DNA of 35,072 nucleotides from an uncultured bacterium (lineage in GTDB: Bacteria > Patescibacteriota > Minisyncoccia > Phycocordibacterales > CAIZLB01): positions 1 to 35,072 of the forward strand of contig CAIZVZ010000011.1 of NCBI GenBank assembly GCA_903936565.1. The letters are read 5' to 3'. The notes below the pieces were generated by a model that saw only the letters and a list, made by a program, of their open reading frames with translations, did not search any database and was not told the origin of the DNA. Both the position numbers and the translations under genes were made by a program. Below are positions 22,461 to 30,381 of this stretch, piece after piece. Numbering within the stretch: position 1 is the stretch's first letter; the number at the start of each line of letters is the position of its first letter.

Positions 22461-23363
22461 CTAAACCCCCTCCACAGCCCTCTTTACCCCTTCCAGCTCT
22501 TCAAATATTGTTCCAATCTCAGAATATGCCTTGAATATTTTTGCAGGCGAAATTCCTAATTGCTTCATATCATCCTTTCTCTCATACAGGTCTTTGCAAA
22601 GCATTATTTTTCTACCAATCAGAGCTTTTTTATCCGCGGAAGTTAGAGATGTAAGACATGTCACTGGGTGCAATTTATATCGCTCAATTAAATCCAGAAT
22701 ATTCTCATTCTGAGGATAATTCCAGCTGAGCAACTTTAGATTACTACATTCAGCATAAGTGATTGCCGTTTCAGTGAATTTTGTGTTTGTAACCAACCAT
22801 CCCTCATCAAGTTTTCTTGCTGGAGTATCTTCTGTGTATTGATATTTATTTTGTGATAAGTCATCAAATCTCGCCTTAACATAAAGTGCAACCTTTAAAT
22901 CAGTCTTACCCGCCAATTCATTGTGATATTTTACTTCTGCCATCAATAGCTTCCTTTTATTCCATGCGACAACATCAACTTCATGAGGTACACATTTACC
23001 CAAAACCATTTGGTCTGTTAGAGTATTGAATCCTTGAGCCTTAAACAGCTCAGCTACAAATTCTTCAAACGGAAAACCAGTTGGTCCAATCTCCATTATA
23101 GATCTTCTTAGGGAGTATCTAGCAGCCGCTGAAACAGACATCTTCTTAAGCATCGAGAATGCCTGCTTGTATATCGAAGTAACATCACAGACTGCCTTAT
23201 TACCCAATCTTGCAGATTTGCATTTCAAATCTTCGGTTATTGTTCTAATTATCTTATCTATGATTGTTGGTTGCGCGCCAGATCTAACCAAAGACTCTTT
23301 AAGCTTCATTATATCAAATTCTTCATCTGTACCGTCCGATTTTTTAACGAAAATTGGATTCAT
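22461..23363 (-). CDS. ATP-cone domain fused to Mrr-like PD-(D/E)XK nuclease
   Basis: Residues 1-90 form an ATP-cone, the nucleotide-sensing domain of NrdR and ribonucleotide reductase (FVKKSDGTDEEFDIMKLKESL, IYKQAFSMLKK, AARYSLRRSIMEIGP). Residues ~95-205 look like a restriction-endonuclease/Mrr fold: FPFEEFVAELFKAQGF, then HEVDVVAW and MAEVKYHNEL. These give a plausible D130 and E143-x-K145 active site. The last ~90 residues are helical (about 228-300), possibly a helix-hairpin-helix DNA-binding tail. The combination suggests a DNA-cleaving enzyme gated by the (d)ATP level, for defence or repair, but activity is inferred. A promoter overlaps the end of mnmA upstream. Confidence 0.8.
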   Translation of the reverse strand: MNPIFVKKSDGTDEEFDIMKLKESLVRSGAQPTIIDKIIRTITEDLKCKSARLGNKAVCDVTSIYKQAFSMLKKMSVSAAARYSLRRSIMEIGPTGFPFEEFVAELFKAQGFNTLTDQMVLGKCVPHEVDVVAWNKRKLLMAEVKYHNELAGKTDLKVALYVKARFDDLSQNKYQYTEDTPARKLDEGWLVTNTKFTETAITYAECSNLKLLSWNYPQNENILDLIERYKLHPVTCLTSLTSADKKALIGRKIMLCKDLYERKDDMKQLGISPAKIFKAYSEIGTIFEELEGVKRAVEGV

Positions 23364-23385
23364 GTTTATTTATATTTTAAATTAT

Positions 23386-24600
23386 TTAGATTATAACACC
23401 CCCTAATGTTTTTGCACCTACCATCCCTTTCACTTTCTCCTCGTCAAAATAAATTACGAGCGACTGTCCTGGGGTTATTCCTTCCTGTGGTTGTGCAAAT
23501 GTGATTTGGTATTTTTCAGCGCCAAAGTCGCCCTCACTGCCATCATTAATTAACGATAGAACGCATTTCTCTTTCTTTTGCCTATACCTTGCTCGAGCCA
23601 GACAATTAATTGAGTTTTTCTTAAGTATTTCTTTATATTCTTTTGATATAAAGTGAATGTCGTTGAAAACTAATTTCTCTACACTTCCCGCTCCGTCATT
23701 TTTGATCTGCTCTTTTTCTGCAACAGTTATGGTATTTTTTATAATATCTTTATCTATTACATAATATCTTGGAGTATTTATTGTGTTTGTACTTAGCGCC
23801 AAACCATGTCTCTCCCCTATCGTATAAAGCAAGGATCCATCATGCTTTCCTATCACCTTGCCATTCACATCAAGCACATCTCCTTCGCTTAGCCCTCTAA
23901 CTTCTACTGAGTGCGGTGACCCGGATGAATCAGAAGCACTCGCTAAGACATGCTCCCTTATAAAATCCTTCATATCAATGTGGCCAATAAAACAAACTCC
24001 CTGACTATCCTTTTTTTTAGCAACGGGAATATTATTTTTCTCGGCAATTTTTCTTACTTCACTTTTTTCTAAGTGACCAATTGGAAATATTATTTTTTTT
24101 AGTTGATCCTCACTGAGGGTCCAAAGAAAATATGATTGATCCTTTTCTCCGTCACGACCTTCAAACATTTCATCATTGCGTGTTTGTGCATAGTGGCCTG
24201 TGGCAACATAATCCGCCCCCTGTGCAATTGCCCAATTCATAAACGCACCAAACTTAACCTCTCTATTACACATCACATCTGGATTTGGAGTTCTCCCTTT
24301 TGCGTACTCCGTTATCATGTAATCAACCACACCCCTCTTATATTCATCGCGTAGATCAAGTGTTACGAACTTTATACCCAGGCTCGCTGCAACCCTCATT
24401 GCGTCCCTTCTATCCTCCTTCCAGGTACATTCCCCATTTTCAGGTTGCCATACCTTAATAAAGACTCCTGTGACGTCGTAGCCTGCTTTTTGCAAGAGTA
24501 ATGCAGAAACAGACGAATCAACACCACCAGAAAGCCCAACAAAGACCTTTTTCTTTGCCGAATTTTGATTGGAACTTGTTGAAGTTAGGGATTGGCTCAT
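23386..24600 (-). CDS. mnmA: tRNA-specific 2-thiouridylase MnmA
   Basis: MnmA transfers sulfur to U34 of Lys, Glu and Gln tRNAs using ATP. The 404-aa protein has the PP-loop VGLSGGVDSSVSALLL (about 21-36) and the first catalytic Cys in NPDVMCNREVKF. ATGHYAQ and DQSYFLWTL follow, and the second Cys is in KDSQGVCFIG. The C-terminal beta-barrel contains GLALSTN, PRYYVI and the PGQSLVIYFDEE segment. A Ser-rich N-terminal extension of about 18 residues precedes the fold. It lies 26 nt downstream of mltG and is probably co-transcribed with it. No sulfur-relay partner is in the window. Confidence 0.97.
   Translation of the reverse strand: MSQSLTSTSSNQNSAKKKVFVGLSGGVDSSVSALLLQKAGYDVTGVFIKVWQPENGECTWKEDRRDAMRVAASLGIKFVTLDLRDEYKRGVVDYMITEYAKGRTPNPDVMCNREVKFGAFMNWAIAQGADYVATGHYAQTRNDEMFEGRDGEKDQSYFLWTLSEDQLKKIIFPIGHLEKSEVRKIAEKNNIPVAKKKDSQGVCFIGHIDMKDFIREHVLASASDSSGSPHSVEVRGLSEGDVLDVNGKVIGKHDGSLLYTIGERHGLALSTNTINTPRYYVIDKDIIKNTITVAEKEQIKNDGAGSVEKLVFNDIHFISKEYKEILKKNSINCLARARYRQKKEKCVLSLINDGSEGDFGAEKYQITFAQPQEGITPGQSLVIYFDEEKVKGMVGAKTLGGVII
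23390..23398 (-). promoter_or_regulatory. Extended -10 box (TGT-TATAAT) for the ATP-cone nuclease
   Basis: TGTTATAAT on the minus strand overlaps the last codons of mnmA and lies 26 nt before the nuclease ATG, giving a leader of about 19 nt. It allows expression separate from mltG-mnmA. Confidence 0.5.
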
Positions 24601-24626
24601 TTGTCTTTAATTATTCAAAGTTAACG

Positions 24627-25700
24627 CTATCTTATATATAATCTCTTAAATTTCAAGTGCTCAGCGTAAGTCTTGGAAAAATATGTCTTACCGTCATCTC
24701 CAGTCAAAAAGAAAACATAATCATTAGAGGTAGGCGAGATTGCCGCTTCAATTGCATCAATTCCTGGGTTTGATATCGGTCCTGGAGGTAGCCCTTTATT
24801 TTTATAAGTATTATAAAGGGAATCAGTTGCCAAATCTTCCATTGTTAAGTCAGCAGACTTTTTTCCATTTATATAGCCAAGCGTACTATCAACTTGAAGC
24901 ATCATCCCATTTTTAATTCTTCTCCACAACAAATCGGCGACCATTTTCTTATCCTCTGCTGTCTTAACCTCTTCTTCCAAAATGGATGCCATGGTTATTA
25001 TTTCAGCATTAGTATGTCCACTTGCCAAAATTGCGCCGTCATACTTTTTAATTTTTACTTTAAATTCAGCATCCATTCTATTGACAATTGTCTTTATGTC
25101 AGCATTTGGTGGAAAGAAATAAGTATCAGGAAACAAATATCCTTCTTTAGAAAATAGCACCGATTTATCCATCTCGTATGTTGGAGAATTTTTTAGGTCC
25201 GGTAATTTAGAATCAATAATATTTAGAATCCCTTTAGAATTTATTCCCTCCGGAAAAGTTAGCTTCACAGGAGTATATCCATAATCTTGATGTGACAACC
25301 TGTACGCTACATTAAAAATATTCGCGGGCTTATCAAATTCATAAACACCCGCCTTGATGTGATTCTGTCCGCCATCAATTGAAATCATTAATCTAAGCAA
25401 ATCAGCGGACCTAACAACACCCGCCTTTTTGATCTCCATTGTGATTGTTTTGAGCGAATCTCCAGAAGTTATTTCTAGCATCAAAGGTTTGCTAAAAGAT
25501 CCAAAAGGTGCGCTTAAAAAATAACCGAGGACCAATAAAATTAATATAATTGGAATAAGAGTTATCTTTAAAATTCTTGAGATAAAAAATGCATGCGAAA
25601 CCACTGGTGTCGATTCTGCAGGCGCAGACGCCGACAATGTAGAATCCAACGTCGAAGATGAAGGATTTTCCGTATTTGTCTCTGAATTTTGGTCGGGCAT
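24627..25700 (-). CDS. mltG: Endolytic murein transglycosylase MltG
   Basis: MltG cuts nascent glycan strands and so sets peptidoglycan chain length at the inner membrane. The 357-aa protein has a Ser/Thr/Pro-rich cytoplasmic tail (1-40) and one transmembrane helix (about 47-66, KITLIPIILILLVLGYF). A LysM-like region follows (SLKTITMEIKKAGVV), then the YceG catalytic domain: FPEGINSKGIL, EGYLFPDTYFF, and the catalytic Glu in ITMASILEEEV. LQVDSTLGY and KGLPPGPISNPGIDAIEAA complete the active-site cleft. The length is typical. It lies between a T4SS-type membrane protein and mnmA, with gaps of 17 and 26 nt. Confidence 0.96.
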   Translation of the reverse strand: MPDQNSETNTENPSSSTLDSTLSASAPAESTPVVSHAFFISRILKITLIPIILILLVLGYFLSAPFGSFSKPLMLEITSGDSLKTITMEIKKAGVVRSADLLRLMISIDGGQNHIKAGVYEFDKPANIFNVAYRLSHQDYGYTPVKLTFPEGINSKGILNIIDSKLPDLKNSPTYEMDKSVLFSKEGYLFPDTYFFPPNADIKTIVNRMDAEFKVKIKKYDGAILASGHTNAEIITMASILEEEVKTAEDKKMVADLLWRRIKNGMMLQVDSTLGYINGKKSADLTMEDLATDSLYNTYKNKGLPPGPISNPGIDAIEAAISPTSNDYVFFLTGDDGKTYFSKTYAEHLKFKRLYIR

Positions 25701-25717
25701 AATTATATTTGAATATT

Positions 25718-26968
25718 TTATATTGGAAGATTTGATGGTGGTTCAACTTTCTTAGCTTGTACACGTGATAATGTAGGAGTCTTGGCCACATTTCCTGGAA
25801 GGTGGAAAACCGTTGCTAGCTCTTCTGTTGTCATAACAAAATGTGCCAACCTTGAGCCATACGGAATATACTCTGGAATAAAGTATGAACGATGTTGATA
25901 TTCACCAAGTATTTTTTTCTTTTGCGCCATGAGCTTTACCTCACCCTTATCTTGCCATTTAAACTTTGTAGCCTTCGGAGCGTTTACCGTTTTGAATCCA
26001 TTCAAGTTAGGAGAACCGTATTGTCTAAAGGAACCATTAATTCCCGCGATCATAGACGGCCTAAATACATCCTTCTTGGCAACATAAACAGATCTTACGC
26101 CACAATCAAACGGCAACTTAGAGATGCTATTCTCAATTGCCTCCGCCGCTTCCTTTTCAGCCTTTGTTAATTGAAGCAAAGCTGGGTTAACAGGCTTATC
26201 CTTATCCATCTTTACATCTCTCTTTGTTCTCTTTATCAAATCAAGCTGAGCCGCATGCTTCCAATCAACCATCTCATTCTTGGTGCCTGGCTTTATTAAC
26301 TCTTTTGTGTGAGCCCGGACCATTATCTGGAACCAAACCTGTTCCCCTTTCTTAAGAGAACCTAGAAGCTCAATAACTGGTGTTATTGGATCCACTTTAG
26401 ATTCTTCCTTTCCGCCTCCAACCATTCCATGAGAAACGTAAGTCTTAATTGGTAAGTGAGAAACTGCAGTCTTAACAAAATTACAACCCCAGTATTGATA
26501 ATTTTCAGGATCCCATTTTACATCGGTTGTGTAATCATTACCTGTTCTATCGATAATTTCAATGTCAGGGTATTGAGAGTACAGCTGAGTCTCAATCATA
26601 TCTGTAAAGGCTGCCCGAGACCAGATGAAGAATCTAACATGCCCGTCAATGGAGATAATCTCCAGTGAGAACCATGGGCGACATGAGCCGTTTGTATATT
26701 TTGAGAAAAAACCACTCGCATCGCCACCCGCCTGATATAGCGAACCAAGGAACAACTCCATAGCTTGAGGAGTTTTCTGAAGATCCTTTGGAGGTGTTAT
26801 TTCAAGTAGTATATACTTTTGTTTAGCGAAAAATTCAGCTCGAGACTTTTTCTTCAATTTTGCCAAAAACTTTTTTCCAAGGCCAACTACAATTAAAATG
26901 ACAACAAACGCAATTGCTATTTTCAAGAAAACCAAAACAAAAACTTCTGCTGTGAATTGTGATTGCAT
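25718..26968 (-). CDS. Membrane-anchored protein of a T4SS-associated CPR family (tentative)
   Basis: This 416-aa protein starts with a transmembrane helix (about 9-31, VLVFLKIAIAFVVILIVVGLG) and a basic stretch. A large cytoplasmic alpha/beta domain follows (KYILLEITPPKDLQKTPQAMELFLGSL, RFFIWSRAAFTDMIETQLYSQYPDIEI). The C-terminal segment TTEELATVFHLPG and the closing KKVEPPSNLPI match, from memory, the N-terminal module that precedes TraG/VirD4-like ATPases in CPR. No ATPase motor (Walker A/B) is present here, so it would need a partner encoded elsewhere. It is the first gene of an apparent operon with mltG and mnmA. An MltG next to a secretion component could help a machine pass the cell wall (inferred). 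Confidence 0.6.
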   Translation of the reverse strand: MQSQFTAEVFVLVFLKIAIAFVVILIVVGLGKKFLAKLKKKSRAEFFAKQKYILLEITPPKDLQKTPQAMELFLGSLYQAGGDASGFFSKYTNGSCRPWFSLEIISIDGHVRFFIWSRAAFTDMIETQLYSQYPDIEIIDRTGNDYTTDVKWDPENYQYWGCNFVKTAVSHLPIKTYVSHGMVGGGKEESKVDPITPVIELLGSLKKGEQVWFQIMVRAHTKELIKPGTKNEMVDWKHAAQLDLIKRTKRDVKMDKDKPVNPALLQLTKAEKEAAEAIENSISKLPFDCGVRSVYVAKKDVFRPSMIAGINGSFRQYGSPNLNGFKTVNAPKATKFKWQDKGEVKLMAQKKKILGEYQHRSYFIPEYIPYGSRLAHFVMTTEELATVFHLPGNVAKTPTLSRVQAKKVEPPSNLPI

Positions 26969-26979
26969 GCTTAAAGAAT

Positions 26980-26988
26980 ATTATAACA
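26980..26988 (-). promoter_or_regulatory. Extended -10 promoter (TGT-TATAAT) of the mltG-mnmA operon
   Basis: TGTTATAAT on the minus strand ends 11 nt before the ATG of the 416-aa gene, giving a leader of about 4-5 nt. A 16-bp palindrome occupies the spacer immediately upstream. Confidence 0.65.
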
Positions 26989-27004
26989 TATATTGTACAA
27001 TATA
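26989..27004. promoter_or_regulatory. 16-bp perfect palindrome in the promoter spacer, candidate operator
   Basis: TATATTGTACAATATA is a perfect inverted repeat abutting the extended -10 box. It covers the spacer and reaches the -35 position. A dimeric repressor bound here would block RNA polymerase. AT-rich palindromes also arise by chance, so this is a candidate only. Confidence 0.4.
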
Positions 27005-27009
27005 CTCTG

Positions 27010-27050
27010 ACAAAATAATAGCCCCAGATTGAATTCTGGAACTATTACTT
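27010..27050 (-). terminator. Terminator downstream of the sigma4/HARE gene
   Basis: AATAGTTCCAGA pairs with TCTGGGGCTATT (12 bp including two G-U pairs) around a 6-nt loop. ATTTTG follows on the minus strand, and a T-rich run also lies on the other side. It separates the regulator from the mltG operon promoter. Confidence 0.8.
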
Positions 27051-27077
27051 ATTTTGTATTAAATTTTACTGATCGAT

Positions 27078-28127
27078 TTAGTTATTTTCTGCGTATCGGT
27101 ATCTTCCCTCCTTATCCTTCTTGAAGAACTTACTATTCTGTAGGTTCACTAGAATTGTATTTTCCTTAACATATCTCTCTTTCAAAACCTTTTGTATTAT
27201 TTCTTCTTTTGTTAACGGTCCGTTCTTATCTAATACCTTCTTGATAACGTCCTTAACAACACCACTTAAATAGCCCCATTCACTCAAAGCATAAAGTCCT
27301 CTTCCAACAAGAACGAATCTCTTGTCTTTAATAAGCTCATTATGAGTTGTAGCGATGTGCGCCTTTTTGTCGAATAGCTTTTCAATTTGCTTTGCAATAT
27401 CACGGAAGTGTATTGGTGAACCATGCTTTCTCATGGCAAGAAAAGCATAATCTCTAATCCCCTTTGTTCTAACATTTGAAGAATTGGCCTTACCCCATTC
27501 TCCTAGTGGATTTTTATCCAAATTCTTTGAAACAGACAACCATCTCTTTGCAATTTCTTCTGTTAGATATTTTTGATTTACATCTTGTAGGTGCTTCAAA
27601 AATTCTCCAATAATTTCTGATTCTGGGATAAGAGATTCATCGTCTAGACTCTTGTATAATTTCCTAATAGCTTCGTGAACTTTCTTTGAAAGATTTGGAT
27701 CAATATTCCATCTGTGCTTGAACTCAACGTCTTCTTTATCTTTCTTAAAATCCTCTCCGACAACTAGCATGAAGTGAACATGATTTCTAACTGATACATC
27801 CTTAGACAAGGTAGACAGAAGATCGTCTTCCGCAAGAAAACCTCCAAGACCGTCAACTACAGTGTGCAATTCATCAAATGACGCCTTCTCTTGTTTGTAA
27901 GCAGGAGACTTTCTGATATTTTGAAGAGCAGCATGCTCAATCTGACGAACACGTTCACGGGTAATAGAATATTGCTCACCAATGGCCTCTAAGGTCATCT
28001 TTTCACCATCCTTATCAAGCCCATAACGCTTAGTAACGACCAATTTAGCTCTATCTGTCAGAGATGACAGGAGCTTCTTTGTGACGTTCTTAGGCTTAAA
28101 AGATAACACTATGTTTGTTGTTGACAT
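27078..28127 (-). CDS. Sigma-70 region 4 / HARE-HTH fusion regulator
   Basis: This 349-aa protein begins with a sigma region 4-like helix-turn-helix (about 20-73): LTDRAKLVVTKRYGL, then MTLEAIGEQYSITRERVRQIEHAAL, nearly identical to region 4.2 of housekeeping sigma factors. Regions 1-3 are absent, so it cannot melt promoters as a sigma factor. A helical middle (about 80-220) follows. A HARE-HTH domain spans about 226-290 (GSPIHFRDIAKQIEKLF, KDKRFVLVGRGLYALSEWG), the fold of the RNA polymerase delta subunit and of eukaryotic ASXL. The extreme C-terminus has a further small helical module. A role in modulating RNA polymerase at promoters is inferred. It has its own promoter and terminator. Confidence 0.85.
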   Translation of the reverse strand: MSTTNIVLSFKPKNVTKKLLSSLTDRAKLVVTKRYGLDKDGEKMTLEAIGEQYSITRERVRQIEHAALQNIRKSPAYKQEKASFDELHTVVDGLGGFLAEDDLLSTLSKDVSVRNHVHFMLVVGEDFKKDKEDVEFKHRWNIDPNLSKKVHEAIRKLYKSLDDESLIPESEIIGEFLKHLQDVNQKYLTEEIAKRWLSVSKNLDKNPLGEWGKANSSNVRTKGIRDYAFLAMRKHGSPIHFRDIAKQIEKLFDKKAHIATTHNELIKDKRFVLVGRGLYALSEWGYLSGVVKDVIKKVLDKNGPLTKEEIIQKVLKERYVKENTILVNLQNSKFFKKDKEGRYRYAENN

Positions 28128-28151
28128 CGCTTTTGATTAATTTATACCTTA

Positions 28152-28180
28152 TTTTTAGCACACTATCATTGTTTCGTCAA
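28152..28180 (-). promoter_or_regulatory. Promoter of the sigma4/HARE gene
   Basis: The minus strand reads TTGACG, a 17-nt spacer ending TGC, then TAAAAA. This is the best -35 in the window combined with a TG extension. It predicts a leader of about 18 nt. Confidence 0.65.
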
Positions 28181-28308
28181 ATGGGTTATACACATTCTAG
28201 GACAAACATCCGATGGTTATGTATAATAATGTATCAATATCATGTACTCATAATAAGGTTGTCTCATATTTACTTCTCTTCAGTTATAATAAGACCCATC
28301 TCAATAGA

Positions 28309-29145
28309 CTATTTTGAATCAGATAAACGGACTGCTTCATTTATTAAATCACTAATCAGACGAAGTTGATTATAAGCCCTATTGTAATTATTGAATGAAT
28401 ATTCAGCTTCGTTTCCTACTTCAAATACATAATCATCTCCCCCATCATCCATATCTCTAGGAGTATTTTCTTTAGCCCTTTTTACCAAATCATTATATTC
28501 AATCTCTAGCTCCACCCTTAATTCATCATCGTCTTTACCAGGTTCACGTTCCTCAGGGTATCTATCGTAATAAGTAAGTACACTTTCGTAAAACTTCTCA
28601 GGACCCATATCAAGTAGAGACTTATAAACATCGTAACGTTGTCTACCGTTTGACGCAGACTCAAGGAAGGATAGCCTTAATTCGTAGATAAATTTAAGTC
28701 TATCTTCTTCTGGTAAAGACAAAGCCCCATCCACCATCTCTTGATAAGGCATAGTGTATGGCATATCAGGAGCAGTTGAACAATATAGATACTGAATATA
28801 CAGAGCCTGGTCAGTTGGTCTACCTACAAAACATGGAATGCAAAGGTCTGGGTCATGACAAATGGCAGCTTGTTCTTTATCGTAGCCATGAAGCACAAGA
28901 GCATCGTAAGCCTTAATCCAATTCAAAATTGAACTATCAATACAAGCACGCAATTCTTCTAAATCGGCTGGGAAAGTCTCAGGGAGTTTTGGTAATTCAT
29001 TTGAAGAGCCAGGGTCCCCATCTTTTGTTTCGTCCGTATTTTCCTCAATTACTTTTCCAAGATATCTACGAATATTCGTTTGCAGTATTTCATATTTATA
29101 CATTCTTGTATTAAATACCTCTTCTGCCTGTTTTGGTTCACTCAT
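28309..29145 (-). CDS. Acidic soluble protein of unknown function
   Basis: No family is recognised. From the ATG at 29145 the protein has 278 aa with no signal or transmembrane segment. It is strongly acidic, and the sequence alternates helices with Asp/Glu-rich linkers (EENTDETKDGDPGSS, PRDMDDGGDDYVFEV). Three cysteines occur near the middle (AICHDPDLCIPCFVG), a spacing that could bind a metal or form a disulfide. Several Tyr-rich helical stretches follow (YIQYLYC, LTYYDRYPEE). The listed start at 29172 lies inside ychF, and the 29145 start removes the overlap. A TATAAT box lies 9 nt before it. Read-through from ychF, which ends 10 nt upstream, is also possible. Confidence 0.65.
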   Translation of the reverse strand: MSEPKQAEEVFNTRMYKYEILQTNIRRYLGKVIEENTDETKDGDPGSSNELPKLPETFPADLEELRACIDSSILNWIKAYDALVLHGYDKEQAAICHDPDLCIPCFVGRPTDQALYIQYLYCSTAPDMPYTMPYQEMVDGALSLPEEDRLKFIYELRLSFLESASNGRQRYDVYKSLLDMGPEKFYESVLTYYDRYPEEREPGKDDDELRVELEIEYNDLVKRAKENTPRDMDDGGDDYVFEVGNEAEYSFNNYNRAYNQLRLISDLINEAVRLSDSK

Positions 29146-29154
29146 ATGAGAAAT

Positions 29155-29160
29155 ATTATA
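29155..29160 (-). promoter_or_regulatory. Possible -10 (TATAAT) inside the ychF 3' end
   Basis: TATAAT on the minus strand overlaps the ychF stop region and ends 9 nt before the ATG at 29145. There is no TG extension and the -35 is weak. Confidence 0.4.
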
Positions 29161-30253
29161 TCTTAAACTCAATCACATCGCCATCCTTAACTACATATTC
29201 TTTTCCCTCGGTTCTCACTAATCCCTTCTCTCTAGCGGCACCATATGATCCAGCCCCTAGTAAATCTTTCCAAAATACAATTTCCGCTCTAATGAATTTA
29301 TCTTTGAAGTCTGTGTGAATTGCCATTCCAGCAACAGGCGCAGTTGAACCTTTTGCAATTGTCCAAGCTCTTGTTTCAACAACTCCGGTTGTAAAATAAG
29401 TTTCAAGGTCCAACAGTTCATACCCTTTCTTAATCAACAAATCAACGCCATCGTCATGCGCACCAAGCTCTTTTCTAAATATTATTTTATCCTCCCCTTC
29501 TAGGTCCTTCAATTCGTGTTCGATTCCAGCATCAACGATAGTCCACTTAGCCTTTTGCTCATCCAAGAATTTCATAAGCTCATTCCATCTTTCATCTTTT
29601 ACTTCGTCCAAATTCTTTCCGCCTGCCTTTTTATTTAGAATGTACATTATCGGCTTCATGCTCAAAAGATGTAGGCCTTGGACAATTTCTTTTTCCTCAT
29701 CTGTTAGATCAAGAGTTGACGCTAATTGCGCTTCCTCAAGTGAATGAGCAAGCTTTTGTAAAACCTCTTTCTCCGCAATAGCTAATTTATCACCCCTCTT
29801 TGCTCCGCTCTCTACTCCAACAAGCCGCTTAGATACAGTCTGCTGATCAGCTAAAATTAGCTCAAGGTTTATTACCTCAATATCACGCTTTGGATTAATA
29901 GAACCATCAACGTGAATTACGTTTGCATCTTCAAAAATTCTAACGACCTCTGCAATAGCATCAGTCTCTCTAATATGAGCCAAAAACTTATTTCCCAATC
30001 CTGACCCCTCAGATGCTCCTTTAACAAGACCTGCAATGTCCACAAATTCAATTGCTGCGGGTATTGTCTTTTGAGTCTTGGAAAACTCTGCAAGCTGGTA
30101 TAAACGCTCGTCTGGGACAGGCACAACCCCAACAGAAGGGTCTATGGTGCAGAATGGATAATTCTCCGCAGGAACTGACTTTTTGGTCAATGCATTAAAT
30201 AACGTAGATTTACCTACGTTTGGGAGACCGACGATGCCGATGGATAATTTCAT
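29156..30253 (-). CDS. ychF: Redox-regulated ATPase YchF (OLA1 family)
   Basis: YchF is an Obg-related P-loop protein that binds ribosomes and hydrolyses ATP rather than GTP. The 365-aa protein shows G1 [17 protein letters not shown], then [18 protein letters not shown] (switch I) and the G3 [18 protein letters not shown] helical coiled-coil insert follows. MYILNKKAG stands where GTPases carry NKxD, consistent with ATP preference. The TGS domain ([34 protein letters not shown]) ends the protein with EFKI. Length is normal. An extended -10-like box lies 7 nt before the ATG. Confidence 0.98.
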   Translation of the reverse strand: MKLSIGIVGLPNVGKSTLFNALTKKSVPAENYPFCTIDPSVGVVPVPDERLYQLAEFSKTQKTIPAAIEFVDIAGLVKGASEGSGLGNKFLAHIRETDAIAEVVRIFEDANVIHVDGSINPKRDIEVINLELILADQQTVSKRLVGVESGAKRGDKLAIAEKEVLQKLAHSLEEAQLASTLDLTDEEKEIVQGLHLLSMKPIMYILNKKAGGKNLDEVKDERWNELMKFLDEQKAKWTIVDAGIEHELKDLEGEDKIIFRKELGAHDDGVDLLIKKGYELLDLETYFTTGVVETRAWTIAKGSTAPVAGMAIHTDFKDKFIRAEIVFWKDLLGAGSYGAAREKGLVRTEGKEYVVKDGDVIEFKI

Positions 30254-30260
30254 GTTGTCC

Positions 30261-30289
30261 AGTCTAACAAAATTTGGTAATTAAGCCAA
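30261..30289 (-). promoter_or_regulatory. ychF promoter (TTGGCT-17-TAGACT with TGT extension)
   Basis: TTGGCT, a 17-nt spacer ending TGT, and TAGACT on the minus strand lie with the -10 ending 7 nt before the ychF ATG. Leaderless spacing again. Confidence 0.5.
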
Positions 30290-30304
30290 ATATACCAAGC
30301 AGGA

Positions 30305-30381
30305 GATTCAGCAGAATCACCTACTGAGATCATCACGCAGCTAGTCGTTTGGATGATTTAGTAAAATCGCCTACTGAATCA
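30305..30381. repeat. Paired 27-28 nt direct repeats, each with a covarying hairpin
   Basis: Copy A (30305-30332) and copy B (30355-30381) match at about 23 of 28 positions and share CCTACTGA. Each begins with a 5-bp hairpin, GATTC-AGCA-GAATC in A and GATTT-AGTA-AAATC in B. The closing pair changes from C-G to T-A in step, which is what a conserved structure would show. ATCATC/GATGAT between the copies could form a third stem. The array fills the ychF-upstream gap and overlaps the stop of the 208-aa gene. Confidence 0.6.

Noticed and set aside
28128-28308. Possible small gene or RNA in the 181-nt gap before the sigma4/HARE gene
   Set aside because: Only the promoter at 28152-28180 is convincing. 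No stable hairpin or coding frame with family signal is visible.
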